From Prostheceraeus crozeri (lineage: Eukaryota > Platyhelminthes > Polycladida > Euryleptidae), in the NCBI GenBank assembly GCA_907163375.1, contig CAJQUW010002150.1, positions 171,768-235,767 on the forward strand: a stretch of DNA of 64,000 nucleotides, written 5' to 3'. Made by a program: the position numbers and the translations under genes. The first letter of the stretch is position 1; each line of letters opens with the position of its first letter. Below, one piece after another: positions 25,899 through 36,258 of this stretch. The notes beneath the pieces are model-generated. The model saw only the letters and a program-made list of their open reading frames with translations. It was not told the origin of the DNA and did not search any database.

Positions 25899-27225
25899 CT
25901 GTTTCATTGACAGGCTCATTTCATCGACAGGGGTATTTCATCAACAGGTCATTTCATCGACAGGTCATTTCATCGACAGAGTCATTTCATCAACAGGCTC
26001 ATTTCATCGACAGAATCATTTCATCAACAGAATCATTTCATCGACAGAGTCATTTCATCAACAGGTCATTTCATCGACAGGGGCATTTCATCAACAGGAC
26101 ATTTCATCGACAGGGTCATTTCATCAACAGGGTCATTTCATCGACAGAGTCATTTCATCAACAGGCTCATTTCATCGACAGGGGCATTTCATCAACAGAG
26201 TCATTTCATCGACAGGGGCATTTCATCTACAGGGTCATTTCATCAACAGAATCATTTCATCAACAGGCTCATTTCATCGACAGAATCATTTCATCAACAG
26301 AGTCATTTCATCGACAGGGGCATTTCATCTACAGGCTCATTTCATCGACAGGGGCATTTCATCAACAGGTCATTTCATCGACAGGTCATTTCATCGACAG
26401 AGTCATTTCATCAACAGGCTCATTTCATCGACAGAATCATTTCATCAACAGAGTCATTTCATCGACAGAGTCATTTCATCAACAGGTCATTTCATCGACA
26501 GGGGCATTTCATCAACAGGTCATTTCATCGACAGGGGCATTTCATCTACAGGGTCATTTCATCAACAGGGTCATTTCATCGACAGAGTCATTTCATCAAC
26601 AGGGTCATTTCATCGACAGGGGCATTTCATCAACAGAATCATTTCATCTACAGGGTCATTTCATCAACAGAGTCATTTCATCAACAGGCTCATTTCATCG
26701 ACAAGGGCATTTCATCAACAGAGTCATTTCATCTACAGGGTCATTTCATCGACAGAATCATTTCATCGACAGGGGCATTTCATCAACAGAGTCATTTCAT
26801 CGACAGGGGCATTTCATCAACAGGCTCATTTCATCGACAGGGGCATTTCATCAACAGGCTCATTTCATCGACAGAATCATTTCATCGACAGGGGCATTTC
26901 ATCAACAGAATCATTTCATCGACAGAATCATTTCATCGACAGGGGCATTTCATCAACAGAATCATTTCATCGACAGGCTCATTTCATCGACAGGGGCATT
27001 TCATCAACAGAATTATTTCATCGACAGGCTCATTTCATCGACAAGGGCATTTCATCAACAGAATCATTTCATCGACAGGTCGTTTCATGGACAGAGTCTT
27101 TTCATCGACAGGCTCATTTCATCGACAGGGGCATTTCATCAACAGAATCATTTCATCGACAGGCTCATTTCATCGACAGGGGCATTTCATCAACAGGCTC
27201 ATTTCATCGACAGGTCGTTTCATCT
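25899..27225. repeat. 17-bp minisatellite, about 1.3 kb
   Basis: A tandem array with consensus near TCATTTCATCGACAGGG. Units alternate mainly between ATCGACAG and ATCAACAG, with variable two to three base tails. Because 17 is not a multiple of three and no unit creates a stop, more than one plus frame stays open (456 and 505 codons), each a 17-residue repeat combining HFI-R, ISST and FH-Q from three successive units. These frames are artefacts of the array. The unit closely resembles the TTCATTTCGTCGACA subrepeats of the MITE at 56492-57182. Confidence 0.95.
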
Positions 27226-28015
27226 ATATTTATGTCCAAAGTCAGAAGATGTAGGAAGTCCTGATGCAACTCATTATAAATATGTATACGAATATTATAT
27301 AATAGCGAATAATTTCATGTCTTTAAATATCTATGGATGCTGGATGCGCTTGAATCAATATCAGACACCTGTCAATGCTGTGAACCACCACCTGAAATGT
27401 CACATAATAAATGTAACACGATGATGGTTATCAGTCATACAATGCAAAGTACAGTGTGTATGCTCTCTACATTGCCATGCCCCTTTTTCCTCCAAGATCC
27501 TGCAATGAGGAATCTTCAGAGAATATGCGGAACCAAGTGGACAGTTGGTGATGATACGTGGAGGAGATGAAGAGAGAATGGAAGAAAATAGGAGAGGATG
27601 AAAACAGTTGATGATATGAATTTATTACACCTCCCCAGCACGTTGATATTCGCCAAACGAAGCGTTAGTTTCACTCAGATTTGCATTTTGGCAACGATGC
27701 GCGAAATTTGATTGAAAATGACAGTCAAATGATCACTTTTGCTTCCTGTGTGCTCGTGTCTTGAATTTTATTGCTGCTAAAAAGCTTCTTGATTGACCTA
27801 AACAATCATTTGGAATGCCAAAGGTCTTGCGGGGAAGAAATAAGCATTCTGCTATATAGCAATGTTCATTGTTTCCCTCTTGATAATATATTTTGTTGCT
27901 TAGCTCTATGGTGATTGAACGAATATTTCAATGAGGGTCATAGATGACTGACATGTGTAACATTTTGCTAAGTCTCATTTCACTTCAGCCTTAAATGAGG
28001 ATAGGGAGAAAAACA
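27226..28015. other. No gene recognised
   Basis: Short frame at 27337-27570 without recognisable domain; otherwise featureless. Confidence 0.4.
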
Positions 28016-28232
28016 GGACTTTCCTTGTATATAATTGGAAGCACATTAAGCCACATGCCTCTTTTCGATGTCACCGAGCTCTGTTTAGCCCATTCTCATT
28101 ATTTTGAGCTGTGTATTTTGCTAGAATGCAAGAGTGTGTCTGGTATGAAAGTCATAGTTTGACTCGAGGTAGGTTTGAACCTATTTCTGTTGGACGCAGA
28201 GCAGGCACTTTACCACAAGGCCACTGCAACGG
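28016..28232 (-). mobile_element. tRNA-derived SINE, diverged copy
   Basis: The minus strand begins with GCAGTGGCCTTGTGGTAAAG, an A-box-like start, and has GGTTCAAACC as B box about 40 bases on. A body follows that shares TGCATTCT, AATGAGAATGGG and AATGTGCTTCCAA with the copy at 55081. The shared head and body mark one SINE family. Confidence 0.75.
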
Positions 28233-29789
28233 TAACGCAATGTTCACGCTACGAAATTACTAATATAGATATCACAAGCAACAAGTGATTCTTTGTCTCA
28301 TTGGAAAATATGGAAGATTCACTAGGTGACATGTCACGCGTAATTCACACGTAATTACGGAACACCCTAAACATCCGTGGTTAATGACATTCTATTCTTC
28401 TACCCGCGTACATACGCGCTGCACAAAGAGTCAGAAATCACGTGATCTGATGCTGTTAAAACATGGGGAATGTTTATGAATACGCGCGGGCGAGCGTTTA
28501 TAGTTTGTGCGTCGTCTACGGTTGTCTGCGCTGCCGCTTGAACCACGGATGAACCGCTAAGCATGTTCTGTCTTCTGAGCATGAAATTGAGGTTATATCA
28601 CATTGTCTAGCCTCTGATACATGCAGACACATGAGACACAAAGTCTATATAACAGGACTGCCGACAGATGTTGCAGCAATGTCACGCATAGCCACGGATG
28701 TTTAGGGTCATGTGTGATTACGCGTAGATTACGCGTGAATTACGCGTAATTGAGCATGGCATGTCCCTAGTGTTATCTAATAAGTTTGCATTTTTTCTGT
28801 TACTGGCATTGAATATTATCTACTACTACTTCTACTAAGGGTTTTTTAGGGTTTTCCACTAAGGATATGATGAACAGGGTTTTAAGCCATTCATTGAGCA
28901 AAGTATTTGGAGTCCCATACTCTCTATTCAAATGATGAAATGAAGGTTCATTTCTTATCAAAACATTTTCATAAAGAAGCAAGCTAATACCAGCTGTAAA
29001 GTTGCTTTTGCGTCACTTTTTTATGTTGTGTCGTGAATTGATACAAATGTTTACTCGATTCACTTGCACGCTCACCTGTCTCCTGTGAAAAGTAGCGCAA
29101 AACACCTTCAGCTTGAAATGTGATCTCCTAAAAACAGGACTGTCTTCGACCTACCTGGTGCAAGGTTGGGCAAAAACTTATACCCAATACATATTTTGGT
29201 CCAAATCTTTGGTCAAAACCTAAAGTCAAGCCCAAGTTTCAATAAATGAGTAGAATTAAGTAAACGAAGTACATTCTTACTACTTTGTGCTGATGCAAAG
29301 ATTCTTCCATAGGCCAAAATTCTTGTCTTTCGATAATTTCATCACAGTATTGCTGTATAAATAAAAATTTTATTTCTTTTCCGAAGTTTCTATTCGATGG
29401 CTTGGTTGACAGCCTGCAACTGAAACGAAGAAATTCTGAGACATCGACTATGATTGGTAAAATGGGGCCTAGAGACTATTTATGTCTTTGTAATCTGTGT
29501 CTAATAGCATGCCTATAGTCCATTCTACACCATGCATTGAGAACGTGAACGCAGTGAGTGTTAGGATCTGAAAGTTGTCTACCAACTGACGCGAGTTTCT
29601 TAACATTCATTGAACATCCACTCATATTCAACAAAGGACTTCGTAGTTCATGTAAATGTTGCGTTTATACGAAGTCTCACCGCACATTAGTTTGAAGTGC
29701 TGTTCTCGAAAACATGTGGACCCATGGGAAGTTTTGGTATTAGTGGGAAGCGGCATTTGTATTGCAATAACTGTAATTACAGTAGTACT
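28233..29789. other. No gene recognised
   Basis: Contains repeated TACGCGTAAT-like motifs at about 28715-28755 and ACGCGTAATTCACACGTAAT near 28335, possibly decayed inverted ends of a small element. No coding signal. Confidence 0.4.
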
Positions 29790-30136
29790 TATAGTAGTAA
29801 GTTTAGTAGCCTAAGTACATACATTACGTTATATTACGCCTCAGACCCTCTTCTACGAACTCGCTTGTTGTGCCAAGAACACGTCTAATATCGGTCGCCA
29901 ATAGACTCTTCTCCGTAAAAGCCTCACAAGCGCGGAACAACCTTCGGTCTTCTGTCACCTCTCAAGGAACTCTAAGGCTATTCAAAGTCGCTTTTCTCAC
30001 GTGAATGACTGCTGCTGCCTTTTTTTTAACGTTTTTGCGATTTTTTTGCAACTTACTATTGTGTAAAGGCCTTGAAGTTTTGTGAAAACATATGCCTTTT
30101 ATAATAAAATAAAAGCTTTTCTTTAATTTAGTCTAC
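29790..30136 (+). pseudogene. LINE 3-prime end (C-terminus plus 3-prime UTR)
   Basis: The plus frame ending at the stop 30002-30004 reads RLFSVKASQARNNLRSSV and then a short LRLFKVAFLT tail. This matches the conserved C-terminal pattern of CR1/RTE-type LINE ORF2 (RxFSV-A-WN-LP-S-F). An A-rich 3-prime tail (AATAAAATAAAAGC) follows. The 5-prime part is missing, as is usual for truncated LINE insertions. It ends where the recombinase-element terminus starts at 30137. Confidence 0.7.
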
Positions 30137-30565
30137 TAGTCCGGGAGCTAGCGTGAAGTTGTGCAGGGAACGAGGTAGTACATAAAACTTTCACATAGCA
30201 TAGTACACCTCTAACCTACTGCAAAACTTCGCGTCTGCCGGATCAGATCATTTGCTTTTCAGAAATAGAGAGGATAACACAATCCTATGTATTTCCAGTG
30301 GTAAAATTGTGACATTTAAGGTGTTGACTCCATTTTTTCGAATTTTTGCTCATAAAAGTTACACAAATTGGTATTTTGTTGAACTGGTTATTATAAAAAT
30401 CATCTACAGATCATGATCTTTCAAATGAGTCATCATTCAGTGACAGAGGATGAAGTAAAGTGTAGAAACAGACACTTTTCGTTGGTGTAACCGCAAATTT
30501 TGACATAGAAATTTCAGGAAAATTGTTGATATACTTAATATAAATGTTAAACAGCAAACTTTCAC

Positions 30566-31913
30566 TCATTGAGTTCCAGTGTTGTAGATCGAAACGTTTG
30601 AATGGCTGATAAACACGTTCATCTTGATACGGGCATCTTCTCTAGAAGCAGGGCTTGGATTGTTCGGTTGCACTTGACGCAGAAGTTTGCCGTCCAAAAC
30701 TGCTGAGCACTGTTCTAAATGAATGTCTGATGTCCTTTTATATGCTCTCACTCCATTAACACTCCTGTGTCCTGTCCTTTCCATTATTAACTGCTCATCG
30801 ACATTGGCTTCATAGAGTCGTGTAGCACAGGTTGCTCGTAAACTGTGATTTGTTATGTGATGAGAAATTCCTGCCTTTTCACTTATCCTCTTCATATATC
30901 CACCCAACTTATTTCTACCGATTGGTCGGTTTGTATACCACGTTGTGTTTGACAAATTACAGTTCTTTTTTGGCATTCTATAAAATCGATTAGTATCAGC
31001 GGGTCGGACTTGGTTGAATTTCTCAAAGAATGCAACATGACATCGCGTTTTATTGTCATTTTCAAATTGTACAACTTCTTTTGCCTTATGCAGCATGTTA
31101 CGTAGGCCACCAGAATTGTTTTTGGAGTACTTTTCAGTATACACGAGACATTTCTTTTCATTTCTTATTTCCACTTTGAATTGGTCCATTGTTAACATGC
31201 TGTGCTCATCTCCACCTCGTAATGCAAAGTGAATACCATTCAAGTAGAAAAGAGTGTACAGCAGTTTTTATGGTGTCTCATTCCCCAAAGATTTCTCCCA
31301 TAATTTCTTTTCCTCTTCAAAACTAATAACATCTGCGGATTTTCGTGGTAAGTTGCAACCCAATTTAGCAGACATTTTCATTGCAGTATCCAAACATTCT
31401 TTCACATGCAAGAAACTGTTGTCATTAAAGAAGTCGACTCGGTTTTTATTTGTAGATAATGTATTCTGAATTCCGGCTACAATTGAAACTAATGTAGCGC
31501 CTTGATATCGTTGTCCGTCGCTTCTTCTTGCTTCGTGAACAAAGCGTGCCATCACACTACAAAGTTCATTTTTGTTGTAAAAGTCTATTTCTATCTTTCG
31601 TTCCTTTAGCCAATCAGTCAAAATCTTGTAGGCCCATCTCTTTCGCTTCAAGGTGTTTTTTGACATCCTTTCGTGATTCAAGATGTTGATCTCTTCTGTA
31701 CTTATACAGTTTCCAAAGCGAGATACTGATCCACAAGGAAGTTTTTGTTTCATTATTTGCAGGGCCAGAAGAGGATCTTATACTTGCATTTTCGCGAACT
31801 TCATTTATTTCATTAATTTCCAGGCCACTGATCATTTCTCCTGGAAATAGACTAAAATCAATTGGATATGGCCAGTCATTCATATCATCACTCACATATG
31901 CCATGTTTTCCAA
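30566..31913 (-). pseudogene. Crypton/DUF3504-type tyrosine recombinase, disrupted
   Basis: Predicted site-specific DNA recombinase of a transposon. Three minus-strand pieces make up the gene. An N-terminal piece (31913-31614, 99 codons) overlaps the next frame and needs a frame change. A middle piece (31753-31268) has a helical core-binding region, with FVHEARRSDGQRYQGATL typical of the family. The C-terminal piece (31243-30566, 225 codons) is the catalytic domain. The middle and C-terminal pieces share one frame and are separated by a single TAA inside the normally conserved TPxxLL...NG block. Catalytic residues visible in the C-terminal piece are R9 (LRGGDEH), H133 and R136 (HSLRATCATRL), H159 (GHRS) and nucleophile Y168 (AYKR), the full R-HxxR-H-Y set. 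In animals this domain occurs in Cryptons and in host genes derived from them; terminal repeats and decay here favour a transposon. One nonsense codon and one frame change suggest a fairly recent loss, although the frame change could instead be an unrecognised intron. Confidence 0.88.
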
Positions 31914-31983
31914 TTAGTAGAAATGATGTCTATAGTTTGACATTAAAACACACGATGCTCAAGACATAACTAGATTCATTTGA

Positions 31984-32131
31984 ATTTCCGGGATATATTT
32001 GCAATACATCCCGGAAAGATCATGGTTTAATAGAAATATTGCATAGATTTCTGGGAGGTATCAACTTAAATCATACTCCTGTGAAGTATAAAACTATAAA
32101 ATCATACCTCCCAGAAATCCATGCAATATTT
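31984..32131. repeat. Two hairpins upstream of the recombinase gene
   Basis: TTTCCGGGAT and ATCCCGGAAA form a short stem at about 31985-32017. AATATTGCATAGATTTCTGG, continuing to GAGGTAT (32035-32061), pairs with the inverse at 32104-32131, leaving about 42 bases of loop. The position, 5-prime of the gene inside the element, suggests recombinase-binding or folding sites. Confidence 0.7.
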
Positions 32132-32241
32132 ACTACTTAATGGCTGCGTCGCGAAATCTATGAATGAGCAAATCAAGCGACTGTATCGATATCTTGGTAG
32201 TCTCTGGCTAATCACATCTTGTTTATAGACTTCTATGATTC

Positions 32242-32545
32242 TAGTCCGGCAGCCAGCACGAGTTTCTGCAGGGAACGAGGCCGAAAATGAGACTTTCACA
32301 GAATGATGTACACCTCATAGTCCGGCAGCCAGCACGAGTTTCTGCAGGGAACGAGGCCGAAAATGAGACTTTCACAGAATGATGTACACCTTATAGTCCG
32401 GCAGCCAGCACGAGTTTCTGCAGGGAACGAGGCCGAAAATGAGACTTTCACAGAATGATGTGCACCTCATAGTCCGGCAGCCAGAACGAGTTTCTGCAGG
32501 GAACGAGGCCGAAAATGAGACTTTCACAGAATGATGTACATCCTA
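32242..32545 (+). repeat. Four tandem copies of a 76-bp transposon terminus
   Basis: TAGTCCGGCAGCC starts at 32242, 32318, 32394 and 32470, an exact 76-base period. Units differ at only a few positions, for example AGCACGAG versus AGAACGAG in the last one. The last unit is the left TIR of the foldback element ending at 33186; the three extra units lie between it and the recombinase element. Confidence 0.95.
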
Positions 32546-33186
32546 TGCCTACTTCGAATCGGCACGTCTGCCGAGTTCTAGTGAGTTCCTCTTCTTGTCA
32601 GACAGGATCAAAGAAAAACACATGTAAATCCAATGGGACGCAGATTGCAGTATCTGGCTAAAATGAAATTTCTTATGTTTTCTCTGATTAAACGAAAATT
32701 GCTAAGCCCATAGTCATAATTTTTGGCATGGAATGTCTTCAGGTCATTTCCTATGATGTGCATGTGCTGTTATCATGCTTCTGATCGGCAATGTATATGA
32801 GAATGTGGATAAAGTTGCTCAAAATGTTTGTGTTTGCCGACATTAAGAGGCTCGCCAAATCTAAGTGTGTTTAGCTTTATAGACAGGGGTGCATAAACAT
32901 GAAAGGAAAAGACCTGAAGACATTCCATGCCAAAAATTATGACTATGGGCTTAGCAATTTTCGTTTAATCAGAGAAAACATAAGAAATTTCATTTTAGCC
33001 AGATACTGCAATCTGCGTCCCATTGGATTTACATGTGTTTTTCTTTGATCCTGTCTGACAAGAAGAGGAACTCACTAGAACTCGGCAGACGTGCCGATTC
33101 GAAGTAGGCATAGGGTGTACATCATTCTGTGAAAGTCTCATTTTCGGCCTCGTTCCCTGCAGAAACTCGTGCTGACTGCCGGACTA
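32470..33186. mobile_element. Foldback element, copy 1
   Basis: A 717-bp, largely palindromic element. The terminal TAGTCCGGCAG unit is inverted at 33110-33186, ending CTGCCGGACTA, and the following 200 or so bases (landmark GCCGAGTTCTAGTGAGTTCC) are also inverted. It has no coding capacity. With the tandem units included, the flanks are TTC and TTT. Confidence 0.9.
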
Positions 33187-33555
33187 TTTGTCCTTTATAG
33201 GAGTTTACATAGAAAAGTTAAGTGTGGGAGTTTGCATAGGAAAGATATCTTTTCGCTCCCACACAAAATTAAAAGTCAATTTTGAGTTTTTTTAAGGCCA
33301 TAAAAAGCCACAAGATGACAGATCACACATTCCTATTAAATAATGTGACCATGTAGCCGCCACGAGCTATCCCAGTAAAACCATCAAGGTTGCCAGTTAC
33401 CCAAAGTATACATTTAAATTATACTACATGTTGCATATCAGATATTTGAAATATCACCAACACGATCATAGCACACAGCATAGCCTTTGACCAAGCCGCT
33501 CAAACTCAGCAATCCACACACGATGCACAACATAAAAGCAACATAGCATTCCGAC
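33187..33555. other. No gene recognised
   Basis: Short AT-rich spacer with repeated TTTGCATAGGAAAG-like motifs near 33200-33245. No coding signal. Confidence 0.4.
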
Positions 33556-33850
33556 CATAGAAATCAACAATACCATAGAAAGTCCTAGAATGGAAATGGC
33601 ATGAAACTTATGGCACACGCCGGGGGAACTTAGTTGGGGCAAAATGCAACTTGTGCGATCTGGCTTCCACGTTTTCTGATTGGCATTTATATTTATCAAG
33701 CCAATTTGTGATGTGGATTGTTGGCCCCTTGTCCAAAGATCATGTACAAAAGCAATAATGAATTTACAAAATACTGCGGCGACAGAATGATAAAGAAAGA
33801 AATCCTTTAAAACGTTCTGTATGGTCATTATTTTGAAATACATAACAATT
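33556..33850 (+). mobile_element. CATAGAAAT-related element, copy inverted relative to 23523
   Basis: Begins CATAGAAATCAACAATACC and continues with AGTCCTAGAATGGAAATGG, sharing its tip with the 19850 and 50353 MITEs and its interior with 23523-23820. The right end is not recognisable. A 190-codon minus frame over it (33466-34038) has no domain. Confidence 0.7.
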
Positions 33851-34237
33851 ATATATTGCTCATAACAAAGTTTGTTTTCATTCAGAAGTATACAGACTTG
33901 ATATATAGCAAAGCTGCGTAATGATTCCATATTTGGAATACAAAATTGGAATGAATTCATAAATGTCGGCAGTTGAAGACATTTTACGGTTGCGAAGATA
34001 TAAAATATATGAAATGTATAGGAATTCAATAGGCACACTAATAAAGTCTCCTGGAAGCCACAAGCCTCGATATCTCAGCATTGCATCTTCAGTTTGAATC
34101 TCAGTCGAGTTGTGAGGTGAAATATACATAGGAGAGAGGACGGTCATTCAATAGCGACGTACAAGCTTCTTCTTTCCTTCAGGGGAGTAATTGTAATCAA
34201 TCTTAAAATGTCCGCCCGGAAAGGAAGTGGTGGGAAA

Positions 34238-34478
34238 ATTGGGAGAAATATAAATTATGTTGTTGAAAATATCTTCGGCTACTGCAAACACAACTTTTAT
34301 TCTATGCGACGTTTCGCTATGTTAGTGTTAAAGGCTTGATGTGTCTGCCGCTCTGTCGTGCGTCCAATTCAGTCAGTCATGCATGATTAAGCTACATAGC
34401 GAAACGTCGCATAGAATAAAAGTTGAGTTTGCAGTACCTGAAGAAATTTTCAACAACATAATTTATATTTCTCCCAAT
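34238..34478. repeat. Inverted repeat, 84-bp arms
   Basis: 34238-34321 (ATTGGGAGAAATATAAATTA through GTCGCATAGAAT region to CGCTATG) is repeated inverted at 34395-34478 with few mismatches. The loop is 73 bases. It lies just upstream of the 47-bp array. Confidence 0.88.
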
Positions 34479-34746
34479 AATGGAACCGGGTACGTGGAGG
34501 ATTCGGCCCCAGAGCCATTTCAATGGTGGGAAAATGTTTGGTACAACACCGGCAATCACCACCTCACACTCCTAATACGTTTGAAAGTTGGGATCATCTA
34601 ATGGCATTTTCACATTGCAGGAGCCATTTCATTAATGATGCATTGATATGACGATGAAAGAAGCAGGTGGGTCATATTGGCAGACAGGAGACTACCAAAC
34701 CATTGAAAAAATGACGAAGAATGGCAGGGTGGGAACACATCGACAG

Positions 34747-36258
34747 CCCCTGACATGCATTTTGAAGACGACTAGAACAGGCCGCCACCGGCCCCTGACA
34801 TGCATTTTGAAGACGACTAGAACAGGCCGCCACCGGCCCCTGACATGCATTTTGAAGACAGCTGGAGCAGGCTGCCTACCCGGCCTCTGACATGCATTTT
34901 GAAGACTGCTGCAACAGGCCGCCTACCCGGCCCCTGACATGCATTTTGAAGACGGCTGGAACAGGCCGCCGCCGGCTCCTGACATGCATTTTGAAGACAG
35001 CTGGAGCAGCCTGCCTACCCGGCCTCTGACATGCATTTTGAAGACTGCTGCAACAGGCCGCCTACCCGGCCTCTGACATGCATTTTGAAGACGGCTGGAA
35101 CAGGCCGCCGCCGGCTCCTGACATGCATTTTGAAGACAGCTGGAGCAGGCCGCCTACCCGGCCCCTGACATGCATTTTGAAGACAGCTGGAGCAGGCCGC
35201 CTACCCGGCCCCTGACATGCATTTTGAAGACTGCTGCAACAGGCCGCCTACCCGGCCTCTGACATGCATTTTGAAGACAGCTGCAACAGGCCGCCTACCC
35301 GGCCCCTGACATGCATTTTGAAGACAGCTGCAACAGGCCGCCTACCCGGCCCCTGACATGCATTTTGAAGACGGCTGGAACAGGCCGCCACCGGCCCCTG
35401 ACATGCATTTTGAAGACAGCTGCAACAGGCCGCCTACCCGGCCCCTGACATGCATTTTGAAGACGGCTGGAACAGGCCGCCGCCGGCTCCTGACATGCAT
35501 TTTGAAGACAGCTGGAGCAGGCCGCCTACCCGGCCCCTGACATGCATTTTGAAGACAGCTGGAGCAGGCCGCCTACCCGGCCCCTGACATGCATTTTGAA
35601 GACTGCTGCAACAGGCCGCCTACCCGGCCTCTGACATGCATTTTGAAGACAGCTGCAACAGGCCGCCTACCCGGCCCCTGACATGCATTTTGAAGACTGC
35701 TGCAACAGGCCGCCTACCCGGCCCCTGACATGCATTTTGAAGACGGCTGCAACAGGCCGCCTACCCGGCCCCTGACATGCATTTTGAAGACTGCTGCAAC
35801 AGGCCGCCTACCCGGCCCCTGACATGCATTTTGAAGACGACTAGAACAGGCCGCCGCCGGCCCCTGACATGCATTTTGAAGACTGCTGCAACAGGCCGCC
35901 TACCCGGCCTCTGACATGCATTTTGAAGACAGCTGGAGCAGGCCGCCTACCCGGCCCCTGACATGCATTTTGAGGACAGCTGGAGCAGGCCGCCTACCCG
36001 GCCCCTGACATGCATTTTGAAGACGACTAGAACAGGCCGCCGCCGGCTCCTGACATGCATTTTGAAGACTGCTGCAACAGGCCGCCTACCCGGCCTCTGA
36101 CATGCATTTTGAAGACAGCTGCAACAGGCCGCCTACCCGGCCCCTGACATGCATTTTGAAGACTGCTGGAACAGGCCGCCGCCGGCTCCTGACATGCATT
36201 TTGAAGACTGCTGGAACAGGCCGCCTTCCCGGCCCTGACATGCATTTTGAAGACGGCT
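34747..36258. repeat. GC-rich 44- to 47-bp minisatellite, about 32 copies
   Basis: Each unit contains CCTGACATGCATTTTGAAGA, then a variable CxGCTGxAxCAGGCCGCC and either TACCCGGCC (47-bp unit) or a shorter GCCGGCT or ACCGGCC version. Units are interspersed in several recurrent types, suggesting unequal exchange or conversion. It is strikingly GC-rich against the AT-rich surroundings. Open frames of 60 to 86 codons over it are repeat artefacts. Confidence 0.95.

Larger units (their letters stand above)
30137..32241 (-). mobile_element. Tyrosine-recombinase element (Crypton-like)
   Basis: Starts with TAGTCCGGGAGCTAGCGTGA, a terminus homologous over about 76 bases to the terminal unit of the foldback family (shared block GCAGGGAACGAGG, then ACTTTCACA and GTACACCTC). 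It contains a broken DUF3504/Crypton-type recombinase on the minus strand. Upstream of the gene, 31914-32241 holds two hairpins. The next copy of the 76-bp terminus, at 32242, is in the same orientation, so the recombinase gene is bracketed by direct, not inverted, repeats. There is no reverse transcriptase or RNase H between them, unlike DIRS or Ngaro elements. A second copy of the 30137 end lies inverted at 20674-21072. Confidence 0.65.

Noticed and set aside
25899-27225. CRISPR array
   Set aside because: Units are contiguous without unique spacers, and the setting is eukaryotic.
25894-27424. Two 456- and 505-codon plus-strand frames as a real repetitive protein gene
   Set aside because: They are the same 17-bp array read in different frames. 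The repeat peptide is dictated by the DNA unit, and there is no unique coding sequence upstream.
30137-33186. DIRS or Ngaro retrotransposon
   Set aside because: The tyrosine recombinase and repeat layout are suggestive, but no reverse transcriptase or RNase H coding remnant lies in the element, and the recombinase is of the DUF3504/Crypton type.
33466-34038. 190-codon minus-strand frame as a membrane protein gene
   Set aside because: About half of it lies in a CATAGAAAT-related repeat, and the counterpart at 23523 does not preserve the frame.
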